A DNA stretch of 64,000 bases from Verrucomicrobiaceae bacterium. GTDB taxonomy: Bacteria; Verrucomicrobiota; Verrucomicrobiia; Verrucomicrobiales; Verrucomicrobiaceae. The position numbers and the translations under genes are program-made. Numbering within the stretch: the first letter of the stretch is position 1; each line of letters starts with the position of its first letter. Positions 18,913-26,591 of the stretch are shown here, in pieces. The stretch spans positions 930,001 through 994,000 of the forward strand of contig JABTUN010000001.1 in assembly GCA_015075365.1 (NCBI GenBank). The letters are read 5' to 3'. The notes under the pieces were generated by a model. That model had not been told where the DNA came from. It worked only from the letters and a program-made list of their open reading frames with translations, and did not search any database.

Positions 18913-20391
18913 TTAACCGGCGGCGAGCGTGCCCTTCAGCAGATTCAGCAGCAGCCAGGGGCAGCAGCCGGTGAGCAGGAGGGTGGCGGCCATGAGGATG
19001 AGAGGAAGGCGCTGCGGCAGGGCGGGGTCGCTCATGAAGAGGCCGGTGGTGGCGCTGCCATGGAAGATGCTGCGGTAGGCGCGGAGCATGTAAACCGCGC
19101 TCATCACCACGCCCCAAAGGGCCAGAATGACGGTCCAGTGCAGGTTCGTGAGCGCTCCTTTGAAACCGGTGAAGCTGCCGGCGAAGACCATGACCTCGCC
19201 CGCGAAGTTGCTGAGGCCCGGCAGGCCGATGCTGGCGAAGGCACCAAAGGCAAACAGCACGGTGAAGGCCGGTGCGTGGGAGGCGAGACCGCCGAGCTTG
19301 CTGTATTCGAGCGTGCCGAGCTGGTTGCGCATCTTGCCAGTCAGCGCAAAAAGCAGCGCGATGGACACGCCGTGCGCGAACATCAGCAGCACCGCGCCTT
19401 TCAGGGCGATCTCACTGCCTGCGGCGAGGGCGAGGAAGATGTAGCCCATGTGCATCACGCTGGAGTTGGCGAGCGTGTCGTCGAGGCGGCTGGCACGGAT
19501 GGTGACGAGGCCCATGACGAGGATGTTGCCCAAAAGCATGAGCAGCAGCGCGTTTTGCACCCACGGGACGTTCGCACCCTGAGGCAGCAGCGGCAAAGCA
19601 ATGCGCAGCAGTCCGTAGAGACCGAATTTCTTCAACACGCCCGCGTGCAGCATGGCGACCGGTGTCGGCGCGGTGGCATAGGCCGGAGCCGCCCAACTAT
19701 GGAAGGGGAAGAGGCTGACGAGCGTGCCAAAACCAAGCAGCAGCACGAAGAAAATCGCGCCTTGTTTCTCGATGGGCAGCGGGGTCTGCTTGGCCTGCGC
19801 ACGCAGGGCTTCGAGATCGAAAGTGAGGTCGCGACCGCCACTGAACTCAACGACGAGCCACACGAGGCCTGCGAGAAGCACCAAGCTGCCGATGCCGAGG
19901 TAGATCGTGGCCTTCCAGGCGACTTTTTTGCGCTCAATCGGCTCCGCGTGGCCGTGGAGCGCGATCATGAGGAAGGTCGGGATCAGCGCCAGTTCGTGGA
20001 AGGCGTAGATGAAGAAGACATCGGTCGTCAGGAAGGCTCCCAAAGCTCCGCCGCCAATCAAAAGCGAGGCGACATAGAAAATGGCCGGGCGGTCTTGAAT
20101 CTGCCAGACGGCCGCGAACATCACAATCGCGGTCAAAAGGGCCAAAATGAGCGAAACACCATCCGCGCCGACGGAGAAGCTCATCGCCGGATTGGCGAGG
20201 ATTTCACGCGCATGCGTGTGGACGAGGCCGGTGCTGCCCTTGGAGGCGTATTGGAAGCAGAGAACCAGCGTGGCCCCCAGATTGAACGTGGTGGCCACGA
20301 TGGACGAGCCACGCGCAGGCGCTCCGAACAACACCGCGAGGGCGGCGAGGATCGGGAGCAGGATGACGATTTCGAGGACGCTGACGCTCAT
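18913..20391 (-). CDS. nuoM: NADH-quinone oxidoreductase subunit M
   Basis: 492 residues, normal for NuoM, the middle antiporter-like subunit of complex I. Visible family features are FIYAFHELALIPTFLMI (conserved glutamate in the helix preceding the first half-channel), PFHSWAAPAYATAPTPVAMLHAGVLKKFGLYGLLR (given here as the broken-helix region around positions 19620-19715) and many further membrane helices. The stop lies 12 bases before nuoN and its start 12 bases after nuoL ends, so translation of the three is closely linked. It belongs with NuoL and NuoN in the membrane arm. Confidence 0.95.
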   Translation of the reverse strand: MSVSVLEIVILLPILAALAVLFGAPARGSSIVATTFNLGATLVLCFQYASKGSTGLVHTHAREILANPAMSFSVGADGVSLILALLTAIVMFAAVWQIQDRPAIFYVASLLIGGGALGAFLTTDVFFIYAFHELALIPTFLMIALHGHAEPIERKKVAWKATIYLGIGSLVLLAGLVWLVVEFSGGRDLTFDLEALRAQAKQTPLPIEKQGAIFFVLLLGFGTLVSLFPFHSWAAPAYATAPTPVAMLHAGVLKKFGLYGLLRIALPLLPQGANVPWVQNALLLMLLGNILVMGLVTIRASRLDDTLANSSVMHMGYIFLALAAGSEIALKGAVLLMFAHGVSIALLFALTGKMRNQLGTLEYSKLGGLASHAPAFTVLFAFGAFASIGLPGLSNFAGEVMVFAGSFTGFKGALTNLHWTVILALWGVVMSAVYMLRAYRSIFHGSATTGLFMSDPALPQRLPLILMAATLLLTGCCPWLLLNLLKGTLAAG

Positions 20392-20403
20392 TCGGAAAGG
20401 GGA

Positions 20404-22332
20404 TCAATGGGTGCGGGGCAGCACAAACACGACGAGATAGACCACGGCGATGATGCCGCCACCGAGCAGGAAGGTGTAGCCTTGCAGATGCCCGCCCTGA
20501 AGCATGCGGGTGGCCGCACCGATGCGAGCCACGATGGCCGCGGGCAGCCGGGCGACGAGTCCATCGACAAAAATGCGCTCCAGCGCGGTGACGACCCACG
20601 CGAGGCCGTCCTGGCCCACGCGAACGATGACGGCGTAGATCTCGTCGAAGTAGAACTTGTTGGCGAAGAGCTTGATGCGCACTGGATCGCTGTCCTTGCC
20701 CTTGTAGAGCAGGAAGGAGCTGATCGAGCCGATGAGCAGCACGGCGACGGAGGTCCACAGGACGGTGTCATGGCCTTCGACGTGCTCCGGTTTCATCGCC
20801 TGGAGGAAGTCGGAGAACGGTCCCCAGGCCGAGAAGATCGAAAAGATGGCCAGCAGGGCCAGCGGCAGCGCCATGACGAGCGGCACTTCGGCGGCGTGAT
20901 GCGCGGATTCCGTGCGGGCCTTGCCAAAGAAGGCCACGACGAGCAGTCGCGTCATGTAGAAGGCGGTCAGAGCAGCGGTGGCGGCACCAGCGAGGAAGAG
21001 AACGCGGCAGCCGCTGTCGAACGCCGCGCCGAGCACGGCTTCCTTGCTCCAGAAACCGCTCAGCGGCGGCACACCCATGAGCGCGGCGGTGCCGATGGCA
21101 AAGGTCCAGAAGGTGATCGGCATGTGCTTGCGCAGGCCGCCCATCTTCCAGATGTCCTGCTCATGGTGGCAGGCGTAGATGACGGCACCGGAGCCGAGGA
21201 AGAGCATCGCCTTGAAGAAGGCATGCGTGTAAAGATGGAACATCGCCGGATGGCCCGGATGCGCCCCGTGCGCCGCCTCGCCATGCAGCGCCGCCATTGC
21301 CACGGCACCGACGGCCATGACCATGTAGCCGAGCTGGCTGAGCGTGGAGTAGGCCAGGATGCGCTTGATGTCGCCCTGCTGCGTGGCCATCAGCGCCGCG
21401 AGCAGCGCGGTGAAGCAACCGATGCCCGCGATGGTCTCCGCGGCGAGCGGCGTGACGATCACAAAGCTCACACGCACCAGCATGTACACGCCCGCGGCCA
21501 CCATCGTGGCGGCGTGGATGAGTGCGGAAACGGGCGTGGGGCCTTCCATCGCGTCCGGCAGCCACACATGCAGCGGGAACTGGGCCGATTTGCCGACCGC
21601 GCCCATGAAGAGGCACAGCGCGGCGACGGTAAGGAGACCTGGGCTGGTGGTCTTGACGAGGCTGTCGGCGTTGGCGTGGAAAAACGCGGTCTTGAGGTTG
21701 TCGATGTCCAGATCGCCCTTGTTCAGGCCGAAGAGGATCAAGATCCCGATCATGAAGCCAAAGTCGCCGATGCGGTTGGTGAGGAAGGCCTTCTTACAGG
21801 CCTCTGCGGCGCTCGCCTTCTCATACCAGTGGCCGATGAGCAGGTAGGAGCTCAGGCCGACGAGTTCCCAGTAGATGAACATCATCACCAGATTCCCCGC
21901 CAGGACGATGCCGGTCATGGAGAACATGAAGAGCGACAGCGACCCGAAGAAGCGCGGTTTGGCCTCGTCGTCCTTCATGTAGCCCATCGAGAAAATATGC
22001 ACGAGCATGCCGATGAAGGTCACGATGAACATCATGCCGCGGCTTTGATCGTCGATCATGGCGTCGATCCCGGCCCTCATGAGGTCGACACCAGTAATCA
22101 TATCCTTGACGTGGATGAATTTCAGGATGTCCACCGTGCCCTCGGCTCCCTTCGTGGCGAGCAGCGCCAGGCTGGCGATGAAGCAGATGACCGATGAGCC
22201 CACGGAGATGAGCACGCTGGCGTTTTTCAGTGCCCGGTGGCCCAGCAGGATCACGAGCGCCGAGAAAAACGGCAGCAGCAGCAGGATGGTGGGTAGGAAA
22301 TGACCTGGAGATTGGGCGTCGGCGGGAGGCAT
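20404..22332 (-). CDS. nuoL: NADH-quinone oxidoreductase subunit L
   Basis: About 642 residues from ATG 22332, which puts the first membrane helix (PTILLLLPFFSALVILLG) 13 residues in, as in other NuoL proteins. An in-frame ATG at 22449 would add 39 residues with a second hydrophobic stretch and begins directly after an 18-base palindrome; the choice is unresolved. The signature HVWLPDAMEGPTPVSALIHA and the long C-terminal lateral helix region are present, so this is the full-length distal proton-pumping subunit and not a short DabB-type protein. It heads nuoL-nuoM-nuoN and lies just downstream of a small membrane peptide gene and the repeated leader element. Confidence 0.93.
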   Translation of the reverse strand: MPPADAQSPGHFLPTILLLLPFFSALVILLGHRALKNASVLISVGSSVICFIASLALLATKGAEGTVDILKFIHVKDMITGVDLMRAGIDAMIDDQSRGMMFIVTFIGMLVHIFSMGYMKDDEAKPRFFGSLSLFMFSMTGIVLAGNLVMMFIYWELVGLSSYLLIGHWYEKASAAEACKKAFLTNRIGDFGFMIGILILFGLNKGDLDIDNLKTAFFHANADSLVKTTSPGLLTVAALCLFMGAVGKSAQFPLHVWLPDAMEGPTPVSALIHAATMVAAGVYMLVRVSFVIVTPLAAETIAGIGCFTALLAALMATQQGDIKRILAYSTLSQLGYMVMAVGAVAMAALHGEAAHGAHPGHPAMFHLYTHAFFKAMLFLGSGAVIYACHHEQDIWKMGGLRKHMPITFWTFAIGTAALMGVPPLSGFWSKEAVLGAAFDSGCRVLFLAGAATAALTAFYMTRLLVVAFFGKARTESAHHAAEVPLVMALPLALLAIFSIFSAWGPFSDFLQAMKPEHVEGHDTVLWTSVAVLLIGSISSFLLYKGKDSDPVRIKLFANKFYFDEIYAVIVRVGQDGLAWVVTALERIFVDGLVARLPAAIVARIGAATRMLQGGHLQGYTFLLGGGIIAVVYLVVFVLPRTH

Positions 22333-22450
22333 CAGGGGGAGTGACGAAACGGATGGCAGATGACCAAGGGAGCCGGAGAGCACTCCACAGGCCAAAAACC
22401 ACACGGGAAGGCCGATGATGCGAGCGGGGGCGAGGGGCGGCAACCGCATT

Positions 22451-22468
22451 TTGTGAAAAATTTCACAA
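22451..22468. repeat. Perfect 18-base palindrome before nuoL
   Basis: TTGTGAAAAATTTCACAA forms 8-base arms around a central AA. On the minus strand it ends two bases before the alternative nuoL ATG at 22449 and 118 bases before ATG 22332. It is AT-rich in a GC-rich neighbourhood. It could be an operator for a dimeric regulator; the TGTGA/TCACA halves resemble a CRP-type site with a compressed spacer, but that is only resemblance. Confidence 0.5.
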
Positions 22469-22562
22469 GGGCGTCTCGCCGGGCGTTCTGCCGGTTTTCC
22501 GAGGCCCCAGCAATGAGACCCGAGACCCGCCCGGCTGGGAGCAGGTGCCGGGGAACTGGCGC

Positions 22563-22700
22563 TCAGCGGCTGGCAGAATCTGCGGAGGCCACCAAGGCGG
22601 CCTGCGCGCGGTGCTTGGCGAGCGTGGCGGAGGCCGCGAGGGTGGAGATGCCAAAGATCACGGCGACAGCGGCGAAGGCGAGGCGGAGGGAGAAGTTCAT
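22563..22700 (-). CDS. Small single-helix membrane peptide, copy 1
   Basis: 45 residues starting MNFSLRLAFAAVAVIFGIS and continuing TLAASATLAKHRAQAALV. One hydrophobic helix covers residues 5-28, with a basic KHR just after it. Its closest visible relative is the 42-residue peptide at 23689-23817, with the shared core GISTLAA-ATxAKHRAQAA and the same MNF start. Both follow the same leader element by 18-20 bases. Conservation of the peptide between two loci argues that it is translated. It is unlike any family I know. It lies upstream of nuoL (stop 113 bases before ATG 22449). Confidence 0.72.
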   Translation of the reverse strand: MNFSLRLAFAAVAVIFGISTLAASATLAKHRAQAALVASADSASR

Positions 22701-22718
22701 GGGAAGGAAGGGGTGCGG

Positions 22719-22773
22719 TTTCGGAGGCTGGATGCGCGGCGCGGAGGAACTTGTGCGGAAAGCGGAAAAAAAA
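22719..22773 (-). promoter_or_regulatory. Repeated leader element, copy 1 (before small peptide and nuoL)
   Basis: Minus-strand reading contains a T-run, then CTTTCCGCACAAGTTCCTCC, CGCGCATCCAGCC and a GAAACC block, ending 18 bases before ATG 22700. Similar sequence occurs at 23836, 25965 and 29331, always 15-55 bases ahead of an ATG. I infer a promoter/5' leader; a conventional -35/-10 pair is not obvious. On the other strand GGAACTT looks like an ECF-sigma -35 box, which would point away from the genes. Confidence 0.55.
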
Positions 22774-22844
22774 TCCGGAGAGGCGGCCCCACCGCCAGGC
22801 GCAGTCGCCGGGCTGCATTTCCGACGTGGCACCATGCAGGGCAC

Positions 22845-22875
22845 AAAAAAGCCCCGGCAGGGATGCTGCCGGGGC
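22845..22875 (-). terminator. Rho-independent terminator of the 22894-23673 gene
   Basis: Minus strand: GCCCCGGCAGC, a short loop, GCTGCCGGGGC then six T. It sits 18 bases past the stop of the Pro/Val/Lys-repeat gene. The stem is nearly identical to those at 23916 and 26114. Confidence 0.88.
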
Positions 22876-22893
22876 GGATGAAACGAAGGGCGC

Positions 22894-23673
22894 TTACTTC
22901 TTCACCGGATTGGGAGCGTAGAGAAGCTTCTTCTTGGAAGGCTCACGCGGACCCTTGGCGGACATCGCATACGGGTCGGCCTGCGGAGGTGGCGCGCTGC
23001 TGGAGTAGCCGCCCCCACTGCTGCTGGTCGATCCGGCGGCCCACCAGGGCGTCCAGCCCATCTCGCCCGCCGCGGTGGCCGGGTCGGTGTTGGCCGGAGC
23101 GGCGGAAGAAGGCGGATTCGCCGGAGCGGCGGCTTTCTCGTAGGCCTTGTTCACGCTGTGAAACGGGCCGACTCGACGGGCGACAAAGTCTTTCCCGCCG
23201 CTGGCCTGGCCGGTGGTCAGGTTTTTGGCCATCTCGATGCTGGAGCGGCTGGTGGCAGGCTTGGCCGGGACAGCGGCGATCTTGCGGGAGGCCGGGACGG
23301 GGGCCTTGGCGATGGCCATCACCGGCTTCGGCGGCTGGGGAACACGGATTTGACCGGCGACGGAAGGTGTTTTCGGCACGGAAACGACCTTGGACACGGC
23401 TGGAACCTTCATGACCGGGACTTTCGGTGCCGAGGTAATCCTCACGACAGGCACTTGGGGGATGACGGGGGTTTTAGGGGCGGCCGGCACCTTGACGACG
23501 GGGACACGGACCACCGGGATTTTGGCCGCAGGTGGGACGACAGGCACTTTCGGCACGGAAGGAGCCTTCACGGCCACGGGAGCACCTTTGAAGCTGGGAA
23601 TGCCGGCGGCAGACAGGCCGGAGGAGCTCGTGATGGCGAGGGCGAGGAGGGTGAGGCGGGCTTGGAGTTTCAT
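22894..23673 (-). CDS. Secreted Pro/Val/Lys-repeat protein, short paralogue
   Basis: 259 residues. The signal peptide (MKLQARLTLLALAITSSSG, cleavage near LSAAG) and the following IPSFK match the N termini of the genes at 23988 and 26592 (MKLxxRxT...AAGIPNLK). Residues 30-130 are a run of proline-spaced units such as VPKVPVV, AKIPVVRVPVVKVP and APKVPVMKVP, with little but Pro, Val, Lys, Ala and Ile; such spacing favours an extended polyproline-like rod. The C-terminal half is Ala/Ser/Gly-rich with GEMGWTPWWAAG and a basic tail. It starts 15 bases after the small peptide gene at 23689, with which it forms a two-gene unit flanked by a leader and a terminator. I do not recognise the family; a surface or matrix rod is inference. 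Confidence 0.8.
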   Translation of the reverse strand: MKLQARLTLLALAITSSSGLSAAGIPSFKGAPVAVKAPSVPKVPVVPPAAKIPVVRVPVVKVPAAPKTPVIPQVPVVRITSAPKVPVMKVPAVSKVVSVPKTPSVAGQIRVPQPPKPVMAIAKAPVPASRKIAAVPAKPATSRSSIEMAKNLTTGQASGGKDFVARRVGPFHSVNKAYEKAAAPANPPSSAAPANTDPATAAGEMGWTPWWAAGSTSSSGGGYSSSAPPPQADPYAMSAKGPREPSKKKLLYAPNPVKK

Positions 23674-23688
23674 GACAGTTGAAAGTGT

Positions 23689-23817
23689 TTAGAGGCTGGA
23701 AACGCTGACGATGGCGGCCTGGGCGCGGTGTTTGGCAAAGGTGGCGGCGGCGGCGAGGGTGGAGATGCCGATGAGCAGGGCGGCAGCGGCGATGGCGAGT
23801 TGATGGGTGAAGTTCAT
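23689..23817 (-). CDS. Small single-helix membrane peptide, copy 2
   Basis: 42 residues beginning MNFTHQLAIAAAALLIGIST and ending in AKHRAQAAIVSVSSL. It parallels the 45-residue peptide at 22563-22700 along its whole length, with one membrane helix and the conserved AKHRAQAA tail. Its start follows the leader element at 23836-23888 and its stop is 15 bases before the next ATG, so it is the first cistron of a bicistronic unit. It is too short for routine gene calling. Function unknown. Confidence 0.72.
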   Translation of the reverse strand: MNFTHQLAIAAAALLIGISTLAAAATFAKHRAQAAIVSVSSL

Positions 23818-23835
23818 GGCGTGGAAGATTTCTGA

Positions 23836-23888
23836 TTTCAGGAGCTGGATGCGCGGTGCGGAGGAACTTGTGCGGAAAGTGGAAAAAA
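23836..23888 (-). promoter_or_regulatory. Repeated leader element, copy 2
   Basis: Same block order as copy 1: T-run, CACTTTCCGCACAAGTTCC, CGCGCATCCAGC, then GAAA, ending 18 bases before ATG 23817. The terminator of the upstream gene lies only 27 bases away, so terminator and leader together form a compact gene-separating unit. Confidence 0.55.
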
Positions 23889-23915
23889 GTTTCGAGAGGG
23901 CAGGCGGCGGGCATG

Positions 23916-23945
23916 AAAAAGCCCCGGCAGGAGTGCTGCCGGGGC
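23916..23945 (-). terminator. Rho-independent terminator of the 23988-25913 gene
   Basis: Minus strand: GCCCCGGCAGCACTCCTGCCGGGGC followed by TTTTT (given as positions 23945-23916). Ten-base GC stem, 42 bases after the stop of the mid-size repeat protein. Nearly the same sequence as the terminators at 22845 and 26114. Confidence 0.88.
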
Positions 23946-23987
23946 CGAGTGCGAGGAAGTGTCGCGTGGTGCGGGATGGAAGGCTGT

Positions 23988-25913
23988 TTACTTCTTCTTT
24001 TTGGCGGCCGTTTGGGTGGTCGTGGTGGTGGCGCCGGACGCGTCACTGCTGCTAGAGTCGTCTTCATCGTTGTTGTTGGTGGAGACCGTGCGGCCGCCGC
24101 CCAGGTTAGTGGGTGGTTCGCTGGCACCGTTGCCCATGCCGGCAAGGGGATCGATTTCGCGGCCGGAACCGTCCTGATGCACCACACCATCGGGGCCGAC
24201 ATTGATCTGACCGGCATCGCCATTGAAGTTGGGGCCGCTGGCACCCGCTCCACCTTCACGCATCCCGCTACGCACAGGATTGCCGATGAGCCCGTTCTTC
24301 TTGTCCACAATCACAGTCCCCGCAGGAGCGCCAACAGGGGTGCCACCTGTGATGCCTTCGTCCACAGGGGTCGCATCGGCACTGCCTCCTTGAGAGCCTT
24401 TGAGTCCGCTGCTGGCCTGGCCGACGTGCTGGAGGATGCCAGGGCTGAGGTCATAGAGGCCAAACTTCGGGGTGCCTTGATTTTCGGGGTCAGGCTGGTT
24501 GAACAATGCTTGTCCGACGCCGAAGCCATAATACTCGTCCACGAAAGCCCAATCGGCACCGATGGACGATCCAGTCGCTGCGGAGTACCCAGCGTCAATT
24601 AGTGACCCGATGGTGGTGCCAAGACTGAATGCAGCAGCCACTCCATTGGCCGCTTCTCCTATGGCCACGATGCCTGCCCCTCCCCCGCCCATGATTGCTG
24701 TGAGAGGCAGCTTACCCATGGTCTTAGCGGCAGTGTTTATGGCTACAGCGTCTTCTGCGATAGACCGGCCAGAGTTCACAGCCTCCTCATTTTTCTTGGC
24801 GTCGCTGCTAGCTGTTTTCTTGTCGTTTGCACCATCGCTGACAGCTCCCATTCCCTGACTTGCAACACCCTTGGTGGCTTTTTCGGAGGAAGGACCTGCG
24901 CTGGCAAGACCATCTCCAGCACCTTCACCACCTGTGAGCAGGTTCACCGGATTGCTGTTTTTGTTCCCTTTGCCAGGTTGGTCTACGCCTCGCGTCGTAT
25001 CATTAGCACCCAAAGCTGACCCCAAATCCCCATTGGAGTTCTCGGGTGCAGTGTTGTCGGTTGCGATACCGATGCTTTCAGCAGCAGCGCGGACTTCCGC
25101 CAGGTCACGTTTCTTACCAAAGCCCTGATCAAACTCCTTTTTGGTGTCGATGGGTTTCAATTTGGGCGTTTCACGGTCTGGAAGGAGCCCGTCGAAGATG
25201 CCTTTGGTTGATCCACCCTTGCCAGTCTTGACGCCAAAGAGGGTCTCGGCAATCGAGTTGGTATCGGAGCCTCCGAGGGAAGGACGGTCCAAAGGATTGG
25301 AGCGTGTGGGGAACTTACCTTTGTGGGGAACGTCCGGCTCAGTTCCCGTCTTGGGGGCCTTGGTATTCTCTTTCTGCACGTCACGAATGATCTGACGGAT
25401 GACATTCACCTCCGCGACTGATTTCTTTTCCACGGGCACCGCTGTAGTGAGTCTTGTGGCCTTGGTCTTGGCCGATACCTCAACGAGTTTGGGTGTTGAA
25501 GCAGGAGTTTTGGGGCTCGTCGCAGCCTTGGGCAGCCGCGTGGCATTGACGGGCACCTTCGTGACAACGGGCGTGATCGGGGCCTTCATGGACGGGATGC
25601 GAGGAGCAACAGGAGCCTTCACCACCGGGACTTTCGGGGCGGAGACGATCTTCGGAACCGAGGGCGCTTTGACCGCGGGAATCTTCGGGGCGGAAACGAT
25701 CTTCGGAATCGACGGCGCTTTGACCGTGGGAATCTTTGGAGCGGCCGGAGCCTTGGGCGGGGCCGGAACACGGGTGATCGCGGCGGGAAGACGCGAGGCC
25801 GTGACAGCCTTCGGCGGGTTCTTGAGGTTCGGGATGGTGGCCGCAGGAAGGGCGGTGGTGGTGGCGAAGGCGATCGCGAGGATCGTGCCGGTGATGCGAT
25901 GTTTGAGTTTCAT
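23988..25913 (-). CDS. Secreted Pro/Val/Lys-repeat protein, mid-size paralogue
   Basis: 641 residues from ATG 25913; the frame continues far upstream through the 21-bp repeats but the signal peptide (MKLKHRITGTILAIAFATTT, then ALPAATIPNLK) fixes the start. Residues 35-140 are rod-like units (APKIPAVKAPSVPKIVSAP and similar), some of them repeated almost exactly at DNA level. A polar middle region follows (about 140-360), then a hydrophobic glycine/alanine stretch (about residues 395-440: LPLTAIMGGGGAGIVAIG, AAFSLGTTIGSLIDAGYSAA) that could insert in a membrane, and an acidic Ser/Thr/Asn-rich tail ending in AAKKKK. Leader and terminator flank it as a single-gene unit. Function unknown; the shared N terminus and rod define a family with the genes at 22894 and 26592. 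Confidence 0.8.
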   Translation of the reverse strand: MKLKHRITGTILAIAFATTTALPAATIPNLKNPPKAVTASRLPAAITRVPAPPKAPAAPKIPTVKAPSIPKIVSAPKIPAVKAPSVPKIVSAPKVPVVKAPVAPRIPSMKAPITPVVTKVPVNATRLPKAATSPKTPASTPKLVEVSAKTKATRLTTAVPVEKKSVAEVNVIRQIIRDVQKENTKAPKTGTEPDVPHKGKFPTRSNPLDRPSLGGSDTNSIAETLFGVKTGKGGSTKGIFDGLLPDRETPKLKPIDTKKEFDQGFGKKRDLAEVRAAAESIGIATDNTAPENSNGDLGSALGANDTTRGVDQPGKGNKNSNPVNLLTGGEGAGDGLASAGPSSEKATKGVASQGMGAVSDGANDKKTASSDAKKNEEAVNSGRSIAEDAVAINTAAKTMGKLPLTAIMGGGGAGIVAIGEAANGVAAAFSLGTTIGSLIDAGYSAATGSSIGADWAFVDEYYGFGVGQALFNQPDPENQGTPKFGLYDLSPGILQHVGQASSGLKGSQGGSADATPVDEGITGGTPVGAPAGTVIVDKKNGLIGNPVRSGMREGGAGASGPNFNGDAGQINVGPDGVVHQDGSGREIDPLAGMGNGASEPPTNLGGGRTVSTNNNDEDDSSSSDASGATTTTTQTAAKKKK

Positions 25914-25964
25914 GGTGTTTGGATGAGTTGAGTGTTTGTGTTTTGGATTTGGTGAACCTTGCGG

Positions 25965-26015
25965 TTTCAAGGGCTGGATGCGCGGGCGGCAGGAACTTGT
26001 GCGGAAAGTGAAAAA
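25965..26015 (-). promoter_or_regulatory. Repeated leader element, copy 3
   Basis: Minus strand carries TTTTTCACTTTCCGCACAAG, TTCCTGCC, CGCGCATCCAGCCC and GAAACCGC. It ends 51 bases before ATG 25913, further than in the other copies because of an extra AT-rich, CAAACACT-type stretch. Sequence just upstream (about 26021-26090) is also related to the segment upstream of copy 1 (22774-22840), so a longer unit was duplicated. Confidence 0.55.
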
Positions 26016-26113
26016 TTCTTTTTCGGAGGGGCGGCCCCACCGCGCAGGCGCGGTAGCCAGACTGCGTTTCTGAGTCAGTGCCGTGGGTCTGGCGGGCACG
26101 CCTGCCGGGCATG

Positions 26114-26143
26114 AAAAAGCCCCGGCAGAGGTGCTGCCGGGGC
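26114..26143 (-). terminator. Rho-independent terminator downstream of the 21-bp repeat array
   Basis: Minus strand: GCCCCGGCAGC, four-base loop, and a complementary arm followed by TTTTT. It is the first terminator found after the stop at 26592, about 450 bases downstream, so the transcript of the large repeat-protein gene probably includes the whole repeat array in its 3' untranslated region. Confidence 0.85.
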
Positions 26144-26233
26144 TGGGCTGGGAATGGCCAAAGACGACGCCTGACTTTCCCCAGGGGGGCATCCATGCCG
26201 TGTCATTTGCGGCGCGGGACAGGTCATCTGTGG

Positions 26234-26527
26234 CAGATGACACGTCATTCACGCCAGGTGACACGTCCCCCGCGGCAGATGACACGTCATTCACGCCAGG
26301 TGACACGCCCCCTGCGGCAGATGACACGTCATTCACGCCAGGTGACACGTCCCCCGCAGCAGATGACATGTCATTTTCGCCAGGTGACACGTCCCCCGCA
26401 GCAGATGACATGTCATTTTCGCCAGGTGACACGTCCCCTGCGGCAGATGACATATCATTTATGCCAGATGACACGTCCCCTGCGGCGGATGACGTGTCAC
26501 TTGTGACTCGGAACTTGTCACCTGGGC
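26234..26527. repeat. Tandem array of 21-bp repeats (12 clear copies, 2 degenerate)
   Basis: Copies run without gaps from 26234 in strict 21-base register. Each begins CAGATGACACGTC or CAGGTGACACGTC; the two types mainly alternate, giving a 42-base higher-order unit. The last eight bases are ATTCACGC-like in one type and CCCCGCGG-like in the other. Copies at 26486 and 26507 are degraded. The TGACAYGTCA core is close to palindromic. There are no spacers of unique sequence, so this is not a CRISPR array. The array lies between the stop of the large repeat-protein gene and its terminator. Confidence 0.93.
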
Positions 26528-26591
26528 CCGTGGACAGGCAAAAAACAGGGGAAACCGGGCGCTGGAGGCCAAAAACGGGCGTTGGGGAGGC

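Larger units (their letters stand above)
25914..26591. other. 678-base gene-free region with leader, terminator and tandem repeats
   Basis: No convincing gene on either strand. From left to right it holds an AT-rich 5' leader, the conserved leader element (25965-26015), a segment homologous to 22774-22840, the terminator of the large repeat-protein gene (26114-26143), about 90 bases without visible features, and the 21-bp repeat array (26234-26527). Open frames across the array exist on both strands only because 21 is divisible by three. Confidence 0.8.

Noticed and set aside
16303..22197. A 1964-codon plus-strand open frame
   Set aside because: It lies entirely antisense to the Lon-type lipoprotein and nuoLMN, is rich in His/Arg/Glu/Gly as expected for a complementary-frame artefact, and has no domain.
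20404..22332. DabB partner of DabA
   Set aside because: The protein is full-length NuoL in an L-M-N run about 40 kb from dabA; DabB is shorter and usually adjacent to dabA.
26234..26527. CRISPR array
   Set aside because: Repeats are contiguous with no unique spacers, only 21 bases long, and no cas genes are nearby.
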